A stretch of DNA of 42,522 nucleotides from Chitinophagales bacterium. Lineage in GTDB: Bacteria; Bacteroidota; Bacteroidia; Chitinophagales; Chitinophagaceae. Location of the stretch: the NCBI GenBank assembly GCA_015655015.1, contig JAATFV010000049.1, positions 1 through 42,522 of the forward strand. The letters are read 5' to 3'. The translations under genes were made by a program, and so were the position numbers. The notes under the pieces are model-generated. The model searched no databases and was not told where the DNA came from. It saw only the letters and a program-made list of their open reading frames with translations. Positions 33,077-41,003 of this stretch are shown here, piece after piece (position 1 is the stretch's first letter; every line of letters begins with the position of its first letter).

Positions 33077-34774
33077 ATGGGCGATTCGATAAAAAACAAC
33101 CGCTTCGACGCAATCGTGATCGGTTCAGGCATGAGCGGCGGCTGGGCCGCTAAGGAATTTACAGAGAAAGGCCTGAAGACACTTGTCCTGGAAAGAGGAC
33201 GGGATGTCCGGCACCTGAAGGACTATCCCACTACCAATATGATGCCCTGGGAATTTGAGCACCGGGGAGAGATCCCCCTCGACATCCGGGAGGCCAGCCC
33301 CGTAGTAAGCCGTTGTTATGCTTTCCGGGAGGACGCCATGCACTTCTTTGTAAAAGACAAAGAGCATCCGTACGTACAGGAAAAGCCCTTCGACTGGATC
33401 CGGGGTTACCAGGTAGGCGGAAAATCCCTGTTATGGGCCAGACAGACCCAGCGCTGGAGCGACTTTGATTTTGAAGGTCCTGCACGTGACGGTTTTGCTA
33501 CAGACTGGCCCATTCGTTATAAAGATCTTTCAGCATGGTACAGCTATGTGGAAAAATTCGTAGGCATTTCAGGAAATAAGGACGGTCTGCCTAATCTGCC
33601 GGATGGAGAGTTCCTTCCTGCCCTGGAGCTTTCCTGTGTAGAGAACTATTTCAAAGATACCGTGGAGAAGAAATACAAGGACAGGAACATCATCTATGGC
33701 CGTTGCGCCCATCTCACCGAGCCTGCGCCCATCCATCTGCAGCAGGGGAGGGCCCAATGCCAGAAAAGGACCCTCTGCCAGCGGGGGTGCCCGTTCGGCG
33801 GCTATTTCAGCAGCAATGCCTCTACCATACCCTGGGCCGAAAAGACAGGGTTTCTCACCCTCCGGCCTTATTCAGTGGTGCATTCCGTTATCTATGACGA
33901 TAAAAAAGGAAAGGCCACCGGAGTGCGCGTTATAGACGCTAATACGAAAGAGGTATTCGAATATTATGCTCCTGTCATCTTTGTCAACGCAGGCGCCCTG
34001 AATACCAACCTGATCCTGTTGAATTCCGTGTCCGCCCGTTTTCCCCATGGTCTGGGTAATGATAACGGGCTGCTGGGAAAATTCGTGGCTTTCCATAACT
34101 ACCGGGGACATATTTCAGGGGAATATGACGGGTTCAAAGATTCTACGACAGACGGCCGTTCCCCTACCAGCGCTTATATCCCCCGGTTCCGGAACCTGCA
34201 TCGCCAGGAGACGGACTTTCTCCGGGGATATGCGGCCGGCTTCTCCGCCCATCGTTATTTCAACCGTGGTACGGAAGGATTTGGCACAAAACTGAAAGAC
34301 AACCTGTTCTCTTCCGAGCTGGGCCCCTGGCATGTCGGGTCGCATATGATGGGCGAGACCATCCCTAAGGAAACCAGCACGGTCAGCCTGTCCCCTGATA
34401 AAAAAGATGAATGGGGCATGCCGCAGCTCGCCATTAACATGAGCTATGATGAGAACGATGAAAAAATGCTGAAGGACTTTTTTGAACAAATGACGGAAAT
34501 GTATACGGCAGCCGGTTTTACCAATATCAAAACCAGCGATTCCGGGCAGGCTCCCGGCCTCGATATCCATGAAATGGGAGGGGTAAGAATGGGAAAAGAC
34601 CCAAAGACCTCTTTATTGAATAAATGGAACCAGCTGCATGCCTGCACCAATGTTTTTGTCACGGACGGGGCCTGCATGACCTCTACCTCTACGCAGAACC
34701 CTTCCCTGACCTATATGGCCCTGACAGCCAGGGCCGTCGATTATGCGGTAGCACAGCTGAAAAAGACCGCATAG
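33077..34774 (+). CDS. GMC family oxidoreductase (dehydrogenase large subunit)
   Basis: A 565-residue FAD enzyme. The dinucleotide motif is AIVIGSGMSGGWAAKEF near the N-terminus with LVLERG at the end of the second strand. The C-terminal part has IHEMGGVRMGKDP and VFVTDGACMTSTSTQNPSL, the GMC closing motif. Such enzymes oxidise sugars, sugar alcohols or polyols. It has no signal peptide and is probably carried out by the TAT signal of its small partner at 32380-33006. The substrate is not known; the closeness to the glycan cluster may be coincidental. Confidence 0.88.
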   Translation: MGDSIKNNRFDAIVIGSGMSGGWAAKEFTEKGLKTLVLERGRDVRHLKDYPTTNMMPWEFEHRGEIPLDIREASPVVSRCYAFREDAMHFFVKDKEHPYVQEKPFDWIRGYQVGGKSLLWARQTQRWSDFDFEGPARDGFATDWPIRYKDLSAWYSYVEKFVGISGNKDGLPNLPDGEFLPALELSCVENYFKDTVEKKYKDRNIIYGRCAHLTEPAPIHLQQGRAQCQKRTLCQRGCPFGGYFSSNASTIPWAEKTGFLTLRPYSVVHSVIYDDKKGKATGVRVIDANTKEVFEYYAPVIFVNAGALNTNLILLNSVSARFPHGLGNDNGLLGKFVAFHNYRGHISGEYDGFKDSTTDGRSPTSAYIPRFRNLHRQETDFLRGYAAGFSAHRYFNRGTEGFGTKLKDNLFSSELGPWHVGSHMMGETIPKETSTVSLSPDKKDEWGMPQLAINMSYDENDEKMLKDFFEQMTEMYTAAGFTNIKTSDSGQAPGLDIHEMGGVRMGKDPKTSLLNKWNQLHACTNVFVTDGACMTSTSTQNPSLTYMALTARAVDYAVAQLKKTA

Positions 34775-34788
34775 ACAATGTTAAGATT

Positions 34789-35268
34789 ATGAAAATTGTT
34801 ATCCTGACGGCGATCTCCTGCTTACTGATCTTTTTAACCCTCAACGCAGGGTATTATAAGGCCTGGTTCGCGGATAAGCCGATGCTGTACTGGACGGATT
34901 TCCAAAAGCAAAAAAACGACACCTCCGGTGCAGAGAGCATCATGAAGGCGCGTTACGGGGTCAGCTATACTATCTGCATGAAGGTAAAGGAGTACGTCGA
35001 TAAAAAGCAGCTGATCGACCCCGTTATCCTCTTCGAGCCGAACAGCTATTACCGTGACAGCTTACGCATACAGATAAGAGTTCCCGAGCCCGCCGTTTTT
35101 TACTATTATACCGGGCTCAGGGGGGTATGGACGACGTCCCGGGACGTGAATAAGGCGAGGTTCCTGGTACGGATCTCCAAAAAAGGGGTCAGCCTGGATG
35201 AGATCAGATCCCCTGCACAGCTGCAGCAAATATTGGCCAACTATCGAAATTTCACTCCAATATTATAA
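34789..35268 (+). CDS. Small membrane-anchored protein of unknown function
   Basis: A 159-residue protein with one N-terminal hydrophobic helix (KIVILTAISCLLIFLTLNAG) and a soluble domain outside the membrane, with VFYYYTGLRGVWTTSRDVNKARFLV near its centre. I do not recognise the family. The ATG at 34789 follows the GMC stop by 14 bases; earlier in-frame starts would lie inside the GMC gene. Only 5 bases separate it from the GT-C-like membrane protein downstream, suggesting a joint role. Confidence 0.7.
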   Translation: MKIVILTAISCLLIFLTLNAGYYKAWFADKPMLYWTDFQKQKNDTSGAESIMKARYGVSYTICMKVKEYVDKKQLIDPVILFEPNSYYRDSLRIQIRVPEPAVFYYYTGLRGVWTTSRDVNKARFLVRISKKGVSLDEIRSPAQLQQILANYRNFTPIL

Positions 35269-35273
35269 TTCTC

Positions 35274-36905
35274 ATGCCCTTTTTTGCATTTATTCTGCTG
35301 ATCCTTTGTCATTTTGTTTCCGGGTACGGTTTACTCACCCTGTTTAGTATCCGGCAAAAAACCGCCGTTACGATTGCCCTTTCCCTGTTACTGGGCATTG
35401 CCGTGGCTTCTTTTATTCCTTTTCTCCTGCAGCTGTTTTATATCTCCCTTACGCCCGTTACGGTCTTTTTCTCGCTGGCGATAACCGCCCTGCTGCTGAA
35501 TATTCCCGCCCTCCTGCATGCCCGCCGGACCGGGGTCTCTCTTATGCGGACCTTGCGCGACCGCCTTTTCGGGATCCGCACCTTTCGTGTCCCGGCCTAT
35601 GAGATCCCCTTCCTGCTGATCCTGGGCTTTCTCGTTTTCGTAAGTGTCTGGAGATGTTATTATCTGCCGCCTACTTCCCGGGATGCTCTTTCCGGTCCGG
35701 AAGCCATTGCCGAATATGCGGTCAGGGAACATACGATGATCAATTCCTTTTTCAACGCAGATCTGTTTACGACCAACAATCAATTTAAATCCCCCTTCCT
35801 GATAAGCCTGCAGATGATCTATAAGATGGCCGGCTTCCCCTTCGGACAAATATGGCTTAGCATTGTGTTTGTAAGTTTCATAGTACTGCTCTACCAGCTG
35901 TTGACCGAAAAGCTTCACCCTATTATCGCGGGGCTGTTATTGCTGCTTTTCATGATGACGCCGGAATTATATGCCTATACCTTTATGGTCCTGTATGACT
36001 ACAGCAATATGGTATTCCTTTTTTTAAGCCTGTATTTTTTATTCGATTATTATAGGGGTAAAACTCCCGCGTCCTCTCAGACGCCGTCCATCCGTACACT
36101 TTATTTCGCCGGCCTTTTAATGGGAATTGCCACCTATATCCGGTCAGAGACCCTGGTGCTGGCCGTCTTTTTCATCCCTGCCACCCTGTTGATGCAGTTC
36201 CGGGAAAAATACAGCTACCGGAAAATTGCCCTTACGAACGGCCTTTTCCTCCTGCCTTCTCTCCTTGGCTATTATCTGCCCGTCCAGCTATATATCAAAT
36301 ATTATCTGCCGGTATCTTATGATATTGGCGGTCTGATAAATCAGCACCCTTCCGACCTGGCGCCCTTATTCAAGAGGTATGGGGATATTTGCAGCCGGTT
36401 ATTGACCGGGGAGCTTGCGGTACATCTATGGGGGTATTTTATGTTTGTCTGGGCTGCTTTTTTTGTAGGCGAATTGATCTTGTTGCGCCGGTTCAATAAA
36501 GAAGCCCGCAACTGGCTGTACGCCATCGGGGTGATCTTTATCGGTCTTGGCTTCCTGGGTTACCTGCTGCCCCTGTTCGACCTGATCGATACCACTAAAA
36601 GAGGATTGTTCAAGATACTGCCGCTTATGTTATTCTACCTGGCCAATAATGAAGGGCTCATCCGTCTTTCCAAATGGATCGGCCGATGGGAAAGCGCCTC
36701 CCCGGCAGCGCAAGTAATGCCGGCCGGAGCAACGCCGCCGCCGGTTACCGGTAAAAAGACCCCGAAAAATCCTTCAGGATTGCATGTGCCGCAACCGTCT
36801 TCCGCCAAAGAAAAACCGTCTTCCGCCAAAGAAATAAGGTCCGCTCCGGATAAGAAAAAACGAGCCCGTTCTGCCATATCTCCCGGGGAGAAACAACGGG
36901 AATAA
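35274..36905 (+). CDS. Polytopic membrane protein, GT-C-like
   Basis: A 543-residue protein with about eleven membrane segments. The first large loop carries YYLPPTSRDALSGPEAIAEY, an aspartate-containing loop as in GT39-type GT-C transferases, though the usual DE/DD motif is not clear. From about residue 480 the protein turns into a hydrophilic, P/S/K-rich tail with a 7-residue tandem duplication (PSSAKEK/PSSAKEI) and a basic end. It is co-transcribed with the small anchored protein before it. Substrate and role are unknown; a mannosyl- or arabinosyl-like transferase acting outside is one possibility. Confidence 0.65.
   Translation: MPFFAFILLILCHFVSGYGLLTLFSIRQKTAVTIALSLLLGIAVASFIPFLLQLFYISLTPVTVFFSLAITALLLNIPALLHARRTGVSLMRTLRDRLFGIRTFRVPAYEIPFLLILGFLVFVSVWRCYYLPPTSRDALSGPEAIAEYAVREHTMINSFFNADLFTTNNQFKSPFLISLQMIYKMAGFPFGQIWLSIVFVSFIVLLYQLLTEKLHPIIAGLLLLLFMMTPELYAYTFMVLYDYSNMVFLFLSLYFLFDYYRGKTPASSQTPSIRTLYFAGLLMGIATYIRSETLVLAVFFIPATLLMQFREKYSYRKIALTNGLFLLPSLLGYYLPVQLYIKYYLPVSYDIGGLINQHPSDLAPLFKRYGDICSRLLTGELAVHLWGYFMFVWAAFFVGELILLRRFNKEARNWLYAIGVIFIGLGFLGYLLPLFDLIDTTKRGLFKILPLMLFYLANNEGLIRLSKWIGRWESASPAAQVMPAGATPPPVTGKKTPKNPSGLHVPQPSSAKEKPSSAKEIRSAPDKKKRARSAISPGEKQRE
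36793..36834 (+). repeat. Perfect tandem repeat of a 21-base unit
   Basis: Two identical 21-base units (36793-36813 and 36814-36834), each starting AACCGTCTTCCG and ending AAAGAAA, encode the PSSAKE duplication in the tail of the membrane protein. Being in frame, a change in copy number would alter only the tail length. Confidence 0.8.
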
Positions 36906-36988
36906 GCAGCTACCTGTAAAAACTACCATTAAAGCCTTCAAAAAGACAAGCGCTCCTTATCGCCCTGCACTACCTTTGATGACAGGAT

Positions 36989-37468
36989 ATGGCAAAGAGA
37001 CAAATACCAAATTATTCGATCAGCAGGATCCGCGAGGAAGGAAGGCGGGATTATTTATTCCTGCCACACCGGTTTTCTTTTTATCACCTGGTGTATTTTG
37101 CAAAGGGTGAGGGCCGGCACAGGATCGATTTTATCCCTTTTCCCGTGGTGCAGGGGCAGATCTGTTTTATAAGTCCGGGCCAGGTGTTTAATTGGGAATT
37201 CCCGGATGAGGTGGACGGTTATATCATCAATTTTTCCGGGCGGGTCTTCCAGATGTTACTCGCCAGCCCTCAATACCTGGAACAATTTTGGTTTTTTGGA
37301 GGACAGGGCAAAGAACAGGTAGTCAGCCTGCCTGACAGGATGCAGCTGGAAGTAATGAGGCTCTTTGAAGAGATCCTGGTGGAATTCCGGGCAAAGAAAG
37401 ATCATGCGACAGACATGATCCTGGTGTTGCTGCTCCGGATCTTTATTATCGTGAACAGGCTTTTTTAA
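36989..37468 (+). CDS. AraC-type cupin sensor domain lacking the HTH domain (truncated regulator)
   Basis: A 159-residue protein equivalent to the N-terminal ligand-binding half of AraC regulators: FYHLVYFAKGEGRHRIDF, GQICFISPGQVFNWEF, and MILVLLLRIFIIVNRLF where family members continue into the two-helix-turn-helix DNA-binding domain. Here it stops after NRLF and only 16 bases remain before the next gene, so no HTH domain can follow. It is probably a decayed regulator, or a free sensor. An exact TAnnTTTG box (TACCTTTG, 36971-36978) lies 10 bases before the ATG. Confidence 0.7.
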   Translation: MAKRQIPNYSISRIREEGRRDYLFLPHRFSFYHLVYFAKGEGRHRIDFIPFPVVQGQICFISPGQVFNWEFPDEVDGYIINFSGRVFQMLLASPQYLEQFWFFGGQGKEQVVSLPDRMQLEVMRLFEEILVEFRAKKDHATDMILVLLLRIFIIVNRLF

Positions 37469-37484
37469 AATACAATCTTTTTTT

Positions 37485-37946
37485 ATGTGTGCTGATAAAG
37501 ACAATTACAAGCCAGGACTTCTCAAAAGTATCTTAACCAACAAATGTCCCCGTTGCCGGAGAGGGGATATGTTCCAGTACCGCAATCCGTATGATCTGAA
37601 GAAAATGATGAAGATGCCCGTAAATTGCCCGGTATGCGGACAGCCGCTTGAAATAGAAGTAGGATTCTATTATGGGACGGGATTTGTGAGTTATGCATTG
37701 GCGGTCATGGTCTGCGTCGCCAGTTTTATAGCCTGGAAAGTATTGATCGGTATGTCCCTGCACGACAACCGGCTATTCTGGTGGCTGGGCACGAACGCCT
37801 TTCTGTTGCTGGCCCTTCAGCCCGTCCTTATGCGGATGTCCAGGACTATATGGCTTAGCTTTTTTGTCTGGTATGATCCCAACTGGAAAGAAGGTCCGCC
37901 CATTGCTCCTGAACGCACCAATGAGGAGATGAAGAATAATTGGTAG
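37485..37946 (+). CDS. DUF983 family membrane protein (copy 2)
   Basis: A 153-residue paralogue of 967-1389, with CxxC pairs C21-P-R-C24 and C48-P-V-C51, a glycine-rich turn GFYYGTGFVSYALAV, two membrane segments and RMSRTIWLSFF. The family is of unknown function. It is 16 bases after the truncated AraC-type gene and convergent with comM, whose stop is 5 bases from its own. It has an extra polar C-terminal tail of about 18 residues compared with copy 1. Confidence 0.85.
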   Translation: MCADKDNYKPGLLKSILTNKCPRCRRGDMFQYRNPYDLKKMMKMPVNCPVCGQPLEIEVGFYYGTGFVSYALAVMVCVASFIAWKVLIGMSLHDNRLFWWLGTNAFLLLALQPVLMRMSRTIWLSFFVWYDPNWKEGPPIAPERTNEEMKNNW

Positions 37947-37951
37947 ATCAT

Positions 37952-39496
37952 TTACCGCATCCATCCTTCTTTATCCAGGCTCCTGTACTGTATTGCTTCT
38001 GCCAGATGCTCCGGCCTGATGGGCTCACTGAGGGCCAGGTCCGCGATCGTCCGGCTCACTTTCAGGATCCGCTCGTAGGCCCGGGCGGACAGATGAAGTC
38101 TGTCCATAGCTGACCGGAGCAGGTTTTCCCCGGCAGGTTCGATCCGGCAGACTTCCTTCAGCAGCCTGCTGTTCATCTGGGCATTGCAATAGATGCCCGG
38201 ATATCCATGGTAACGTTCCGTCTGGGTCCGTCGCGCTGCGACCACCCGGTCCCGGACAGACAAAGAGGACTCTCCTTCCCCGGCGTCGGATAGTTGCGAA
38301 TAGGGAACAGGGGTCACCTCTATATGGAGGTCGATACGATCCAACAGAGGGCCGGAGATCCTGTTGAGGTATTTCGACACGGCGCCGGGCGGACAGCTGC
38401 ACTCTTTATCCGGATGGTTCTGATAACCGCAGGGACAGGGGTTCATAGAAGCGAGCAGGATAAAGGCGGAAGGAAAATCAAGCGATAGCTGGGCCCTGCT
38501 GATCGTTACCTTCCTGTCTTCCATCGGCTGCCGCATCACTTCCAGCACATTTCTGCTGAATTCAGGCAGCTCATCCAGGAATAAGACGCCATTATGGGCA
38601 AGAGAGATCTCTCCCGGCTGAGGGGGATTTCCTCCTCCGACCAGCGCGCTGGAAGAGATCGTATGATGGGGGCTGCGAAAGGGCCGCTGCGTGATCAGCG
38701 TGGCGTTGGCGGGCAATTTTCCCGCTACGCTGTGGATCTTTGTCGTTTCCAGCGCCTCCTGCAGGCTCAGCGGAGGCAGGATGCCCGGCAATCGTTTGGC
38801 CAGCATCGTCTTGCCGGCTCCGGGCGGCCCGATCAGGACGGCGTTATGACCTCCGGCTGCCGTGATCTCCAGGGCCCGCTTAAGGCTTTCCTGGCCTTTG
38901 ACATCGCTGAAGTCAGGATCGGAAAGAGAGCGGGACGAAAGGAATTCTTCTTCGGTATCGACCAGGACAGGACCCGGGGAAAGGTCAGGTTTGGCGAAGA
39001 ACCGGATCACATCCCGGATATGGGTGAATGAAAATACGGGCAGCTTACCTGCGATGGCCGCCTCCCGGGCATTTTGGGCAGGGAGGATCATTCCTTTAAA
39101 GCGCTCTTTCAGGGCTTGTAAGGCAATGGGCAGTGCGCCTTTGATGGGCTGAATGCTCCCGTCCAGTCCCAATTCTCCCATGATCATATAATCCCTGAGA
39201 CCGGCAGGCGATGGTATTTGTTCCGAAGCGGCTAATACTCCCAGTGCGATCGGGAGGTCGAAGGCCGACCCCGATTTCCGGATATTGGCGGGGGCCAGGT
39301 TGATCACCAGCTTGGTGCGCGGCATATAATAGCCATTGCTCTTAATGGCGCTTTCCACCCGTTGTATACTTTCTTTGATGGCGCTGTCGGGCAGGCCTAC
39401 GACAAAGGTATGCAGCCCCTCCGTCACGTTGACCTCGATGGTAATCGTGACCGCCTCCACACCATACACGGCACTTCCAAATGTCTTGACCAGCAT
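37952..39496 (-). CDS. comM: YifB/ComM family Mg-chelatase-like AAA ATPase
   Basis: A 514-residue protein. N-terminal Lon-S5-like ChlI domain (MLVKTFGSAVYGVEAVTITI), Walker A IGPPGAGKTMLAKRLPG, LFLDELPEF as Walker B, sensor segment LASMNPCPCGY, a cysteine cluster (CPCGY, ECSCPPG) and ISGPLLDRIDLHIEV, all as in the ComM/YifB family. ComM is a hexameric helicase that promotes branch migration during natural transformation. The ATG at 39496 (MLVKTFGSA) is the conserved start; an upstream in-frame start at 39544 adds 16 residues. A promoter is seen upstream. Confidence 0.92.
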   Translation of the reverse strand: MLVKTFGSAVYGVEAVTITIEVNVTEGLHTFVVGLPDSAIKESIQRVESAIKSNGYYMPRTKLVINLAPANIRKSGSAFDLPIALGVLAASEQIPSPAGLRDYMIMGELGLDGSIQPIKGALPIALQALKERFKGMILPAQNAREAAIAGKLPVFSFTHIRDVIRFFAKPDLSPGPVLVDTEEEFLSSRSLSDPDFSDVKGQESLKRALEITAAGGHNAVLIGPPGAGKTMLAKRLPGILPPLSLQEALETTKIHSVAGKLPANATLITQRPFRSPHHTISSSALVGGGNPPQPGEISLAHNGVLFLDELPEFSRNVLEVMRQPMEDRKVTISRAQLSLDFPSAFILLASMNPCPCGYQNHPDKECSCPPGAVSKYLNRISGPLLDRIDLHIEVTPVPYSQLSDAGEGESSLSVRDRVVAARRTQTERYHGYPGIYCNAQMNSRLLKEVCRIEPAGENLLRSAMDRLHLSARAYERILKVSRTIADLALSEPIRPEHLAEAIQYRSLDKEGWMR

Positions 39497-39644
39497 AACG
39501 ATCGGATACGTTGAGCCGATGAACCGCAAGCTTCGCTCGGCCATTGAAAAGATTGAATGACCGGATGAAAGTAGAAAATAATAAAAAGCAGATTTAAAAA
39601 ATATGAGGTATGTTCCACGATCATTGTTCCACGAGTGTAAACTT

Positions 39645-39674
39645 CAAATCTATTATCGCCTCATTTTGTCCAAA
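39645..39674 (-). promoter_or_regulatory. Bacteroidota-type promoter for comM
   Basis: On the minus strand TTTG (39674-39671), an 18-base spacer, and TAGATTTG (39652-39645), an exact TAnnTTTG. The upstream element lies inside the left arm of the large inverted repeat before fic. The leader would be about 140 bases. Confidence 0.5.
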
Positions 39675-39761
39675 AATCTGGACAAAAAACCATATTTTTT
39701 TGTCCAGATTTTTGGATATAATTTTACTTATTAATTGTTAATATCTTGTCCAGAATCCTGG
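39668..39761. promoter_or_regulatory. Inverted-repeat operator cluster before the Fic gene
   Basis: A perfect 21-bp inverted repeat (39669-39689 and 39696-39716; arms start TCCAAAAATCTGGACAAAA, loop of 6 bases). Each arm itself holds a small dyad GTCC-A5/TTTT-GGA(C/T), and a third degenerate dyad GTCCAGAATCCTGG lies at 39748-39761, close to the likely fic promoter. Three similar dyads of the type GTCCAnnnnnyTGG between the comM and fic genes suggest binding sites for one dimeric regulator. Confidence 0.65.
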
Positions 39762-39796
39762 CTGCATCTTTGTTACATCCTTAAAAATTGATTATT

Positions 39797-40966
39797 ATGG
39801 AGTTACATAGAGATTATCCGAATTTACTTTTCAAAAAACACTGGAAGCTTAGGGAATTGGACCTTATAAGGGTTGGTCAATGTATTTCACTATTGAAAGC
39901 AATTAATAATACCCCGATAATGCCGAAATATTATTCGGAATTAATGCAGGTGGCCCTGATAAAAGGAGCTCAATCCACCACGGCAATAGAAGGCAATACA
40001 TTAACGGATGAAGATATAAGCAGACTAAGGGATGGTCAAAAATTACCTCCCAGCATTGAATATCAGGGGAAAGAGGTGCAGAATATTTTAGAAGCCTTTG
40101 ATGTTTTGCTACTTGAAACCATTTTCGAAAACAAAGAGCAGCTGGTTACCAAAGAATTATTGTTGCGATTTCATCAAATGGTCGGTAAGGACCTTGGAGA
40201 ACATTTTGGAGCCATCCCCGGTAGATTTAGGGAAACTGATGTTATTGTTGGTACTTATCGCTGTCCTGATTATAGAGATATCCCATTTTTGGTGGAAAGA
40301 TATTGTGCGTTTTTGCGCGATACCTTTCGTTATGAAGATGGCGAACAGAAATTTAGCGACCTGTTTATTGAAGCAATTGTAGCTCATGTATATTTGGAAT
40401 GGATTCATCCATTTGGTGACGGTAATGGGAGGACTGGCAGGCTAATTGAGTTTTATATTCTTTCGAGAGGCGGCAATCCTGATATAACATTACACATTCT
40501 TTCTAACTATTATAATCTAACCAGGCCAGAGTATTACAGGCAGCTTGACAAGGCATTTCAAACAAGAGACCTGTCGGAATTTATTGCATATGCTTTAGTT
40601 GGATTTAGAGATGGACTACAGCAAATTCTTGAGAAAATCCAATTCAGCCAGCTTGCAATGACATGGCAGAGATACGTGTATGACAAATTTGATAGTGTAG
40701 AAGGTCAAAAAGAGGTTTTTAAGCGCAAGAGAACCTTTGCCCTGGAAATTCCTATTGACAAAAAGTTCACAAAAGAAGAAATTCCAAACCTGAACATTGC
40801 GCTGGCACGTCTTTATTCCAATATTTCTGAAAAAACACTTGAAAGAGACATTAATGAACTAATAGATTTGGAAATCCTGAAGCAGGAAGATGGCAAATAT
40901 TTTGCAAATATTTCTGCATTAAATAGAATGATCGCTAAAAGAAAGGGCTTATTAATAAAAAATTGA
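39797..40966 (+). CDS. Fic-domain protein (AMPylase type) with winged-helix C-terminus
   Basis: A 389-residue Fic protein. The active-site loop HPFGDGNGRTGR (204-215) is complete, with the catalytic His204, so it can probably AMPylate a target protein. The N-terminal TTAIEG (61-66) fits the inhibitory helix motif (S/T)-x-x-x-E-(G/N) with Glu65, so the enzyme would be self-inhibited (class II). The C-terminal part (about 300-389) looks like a winged helix. The ATG at 39797 was preferred to a TTG three codons upstream. The gene is distinctly AT-richer than its neighbours, suggesting recent transfer. Confidence 0.88.
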   Translation: MELHRDYPNLLFKKHWKLRELDLIRVGQCISLLKAINNTPIMPKYYSELMQVALIKGAQSTTAIEGNTLTDEDISRLRDGQKLPPSIEYQGKEVQNILEAFDVLLLETIFENKEQLVTKELLLRFHQMVGKDLGEHFGAIPGRFRETDVIVGTYRCPDYRDIPFLVERYCAFLRDTFRYEDGEQKFSDLFIEAIVAHVYLEWIHPFGDGNGRTGRLIEFYILSRGGNPDITLHILSNYYNLTRPEYYRQLDKAFQTRDLSEFIAYALVGFRDGLQQILEKIQFSQLAMTWQRYVYDKFDSVEGQKEVFKRKRTFALEIPIDKKFTKEEIPNLNIALARLYSNISEKTLERDINELIDLEILKQEDGKYFANISALNRMIAKRKGLLIKN

Positions 40967-41003
40967 TGTCGCTAATCCATGTTTGAAATATAGCAGGCTG
41001 CAA

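Noticed and set aside
34624..34788. Longer start for the small anchored protein
   Set aside because: It would lie inside the GMC gene in another frame; the ATG at 34789 directly precedes a clear membrane helix.
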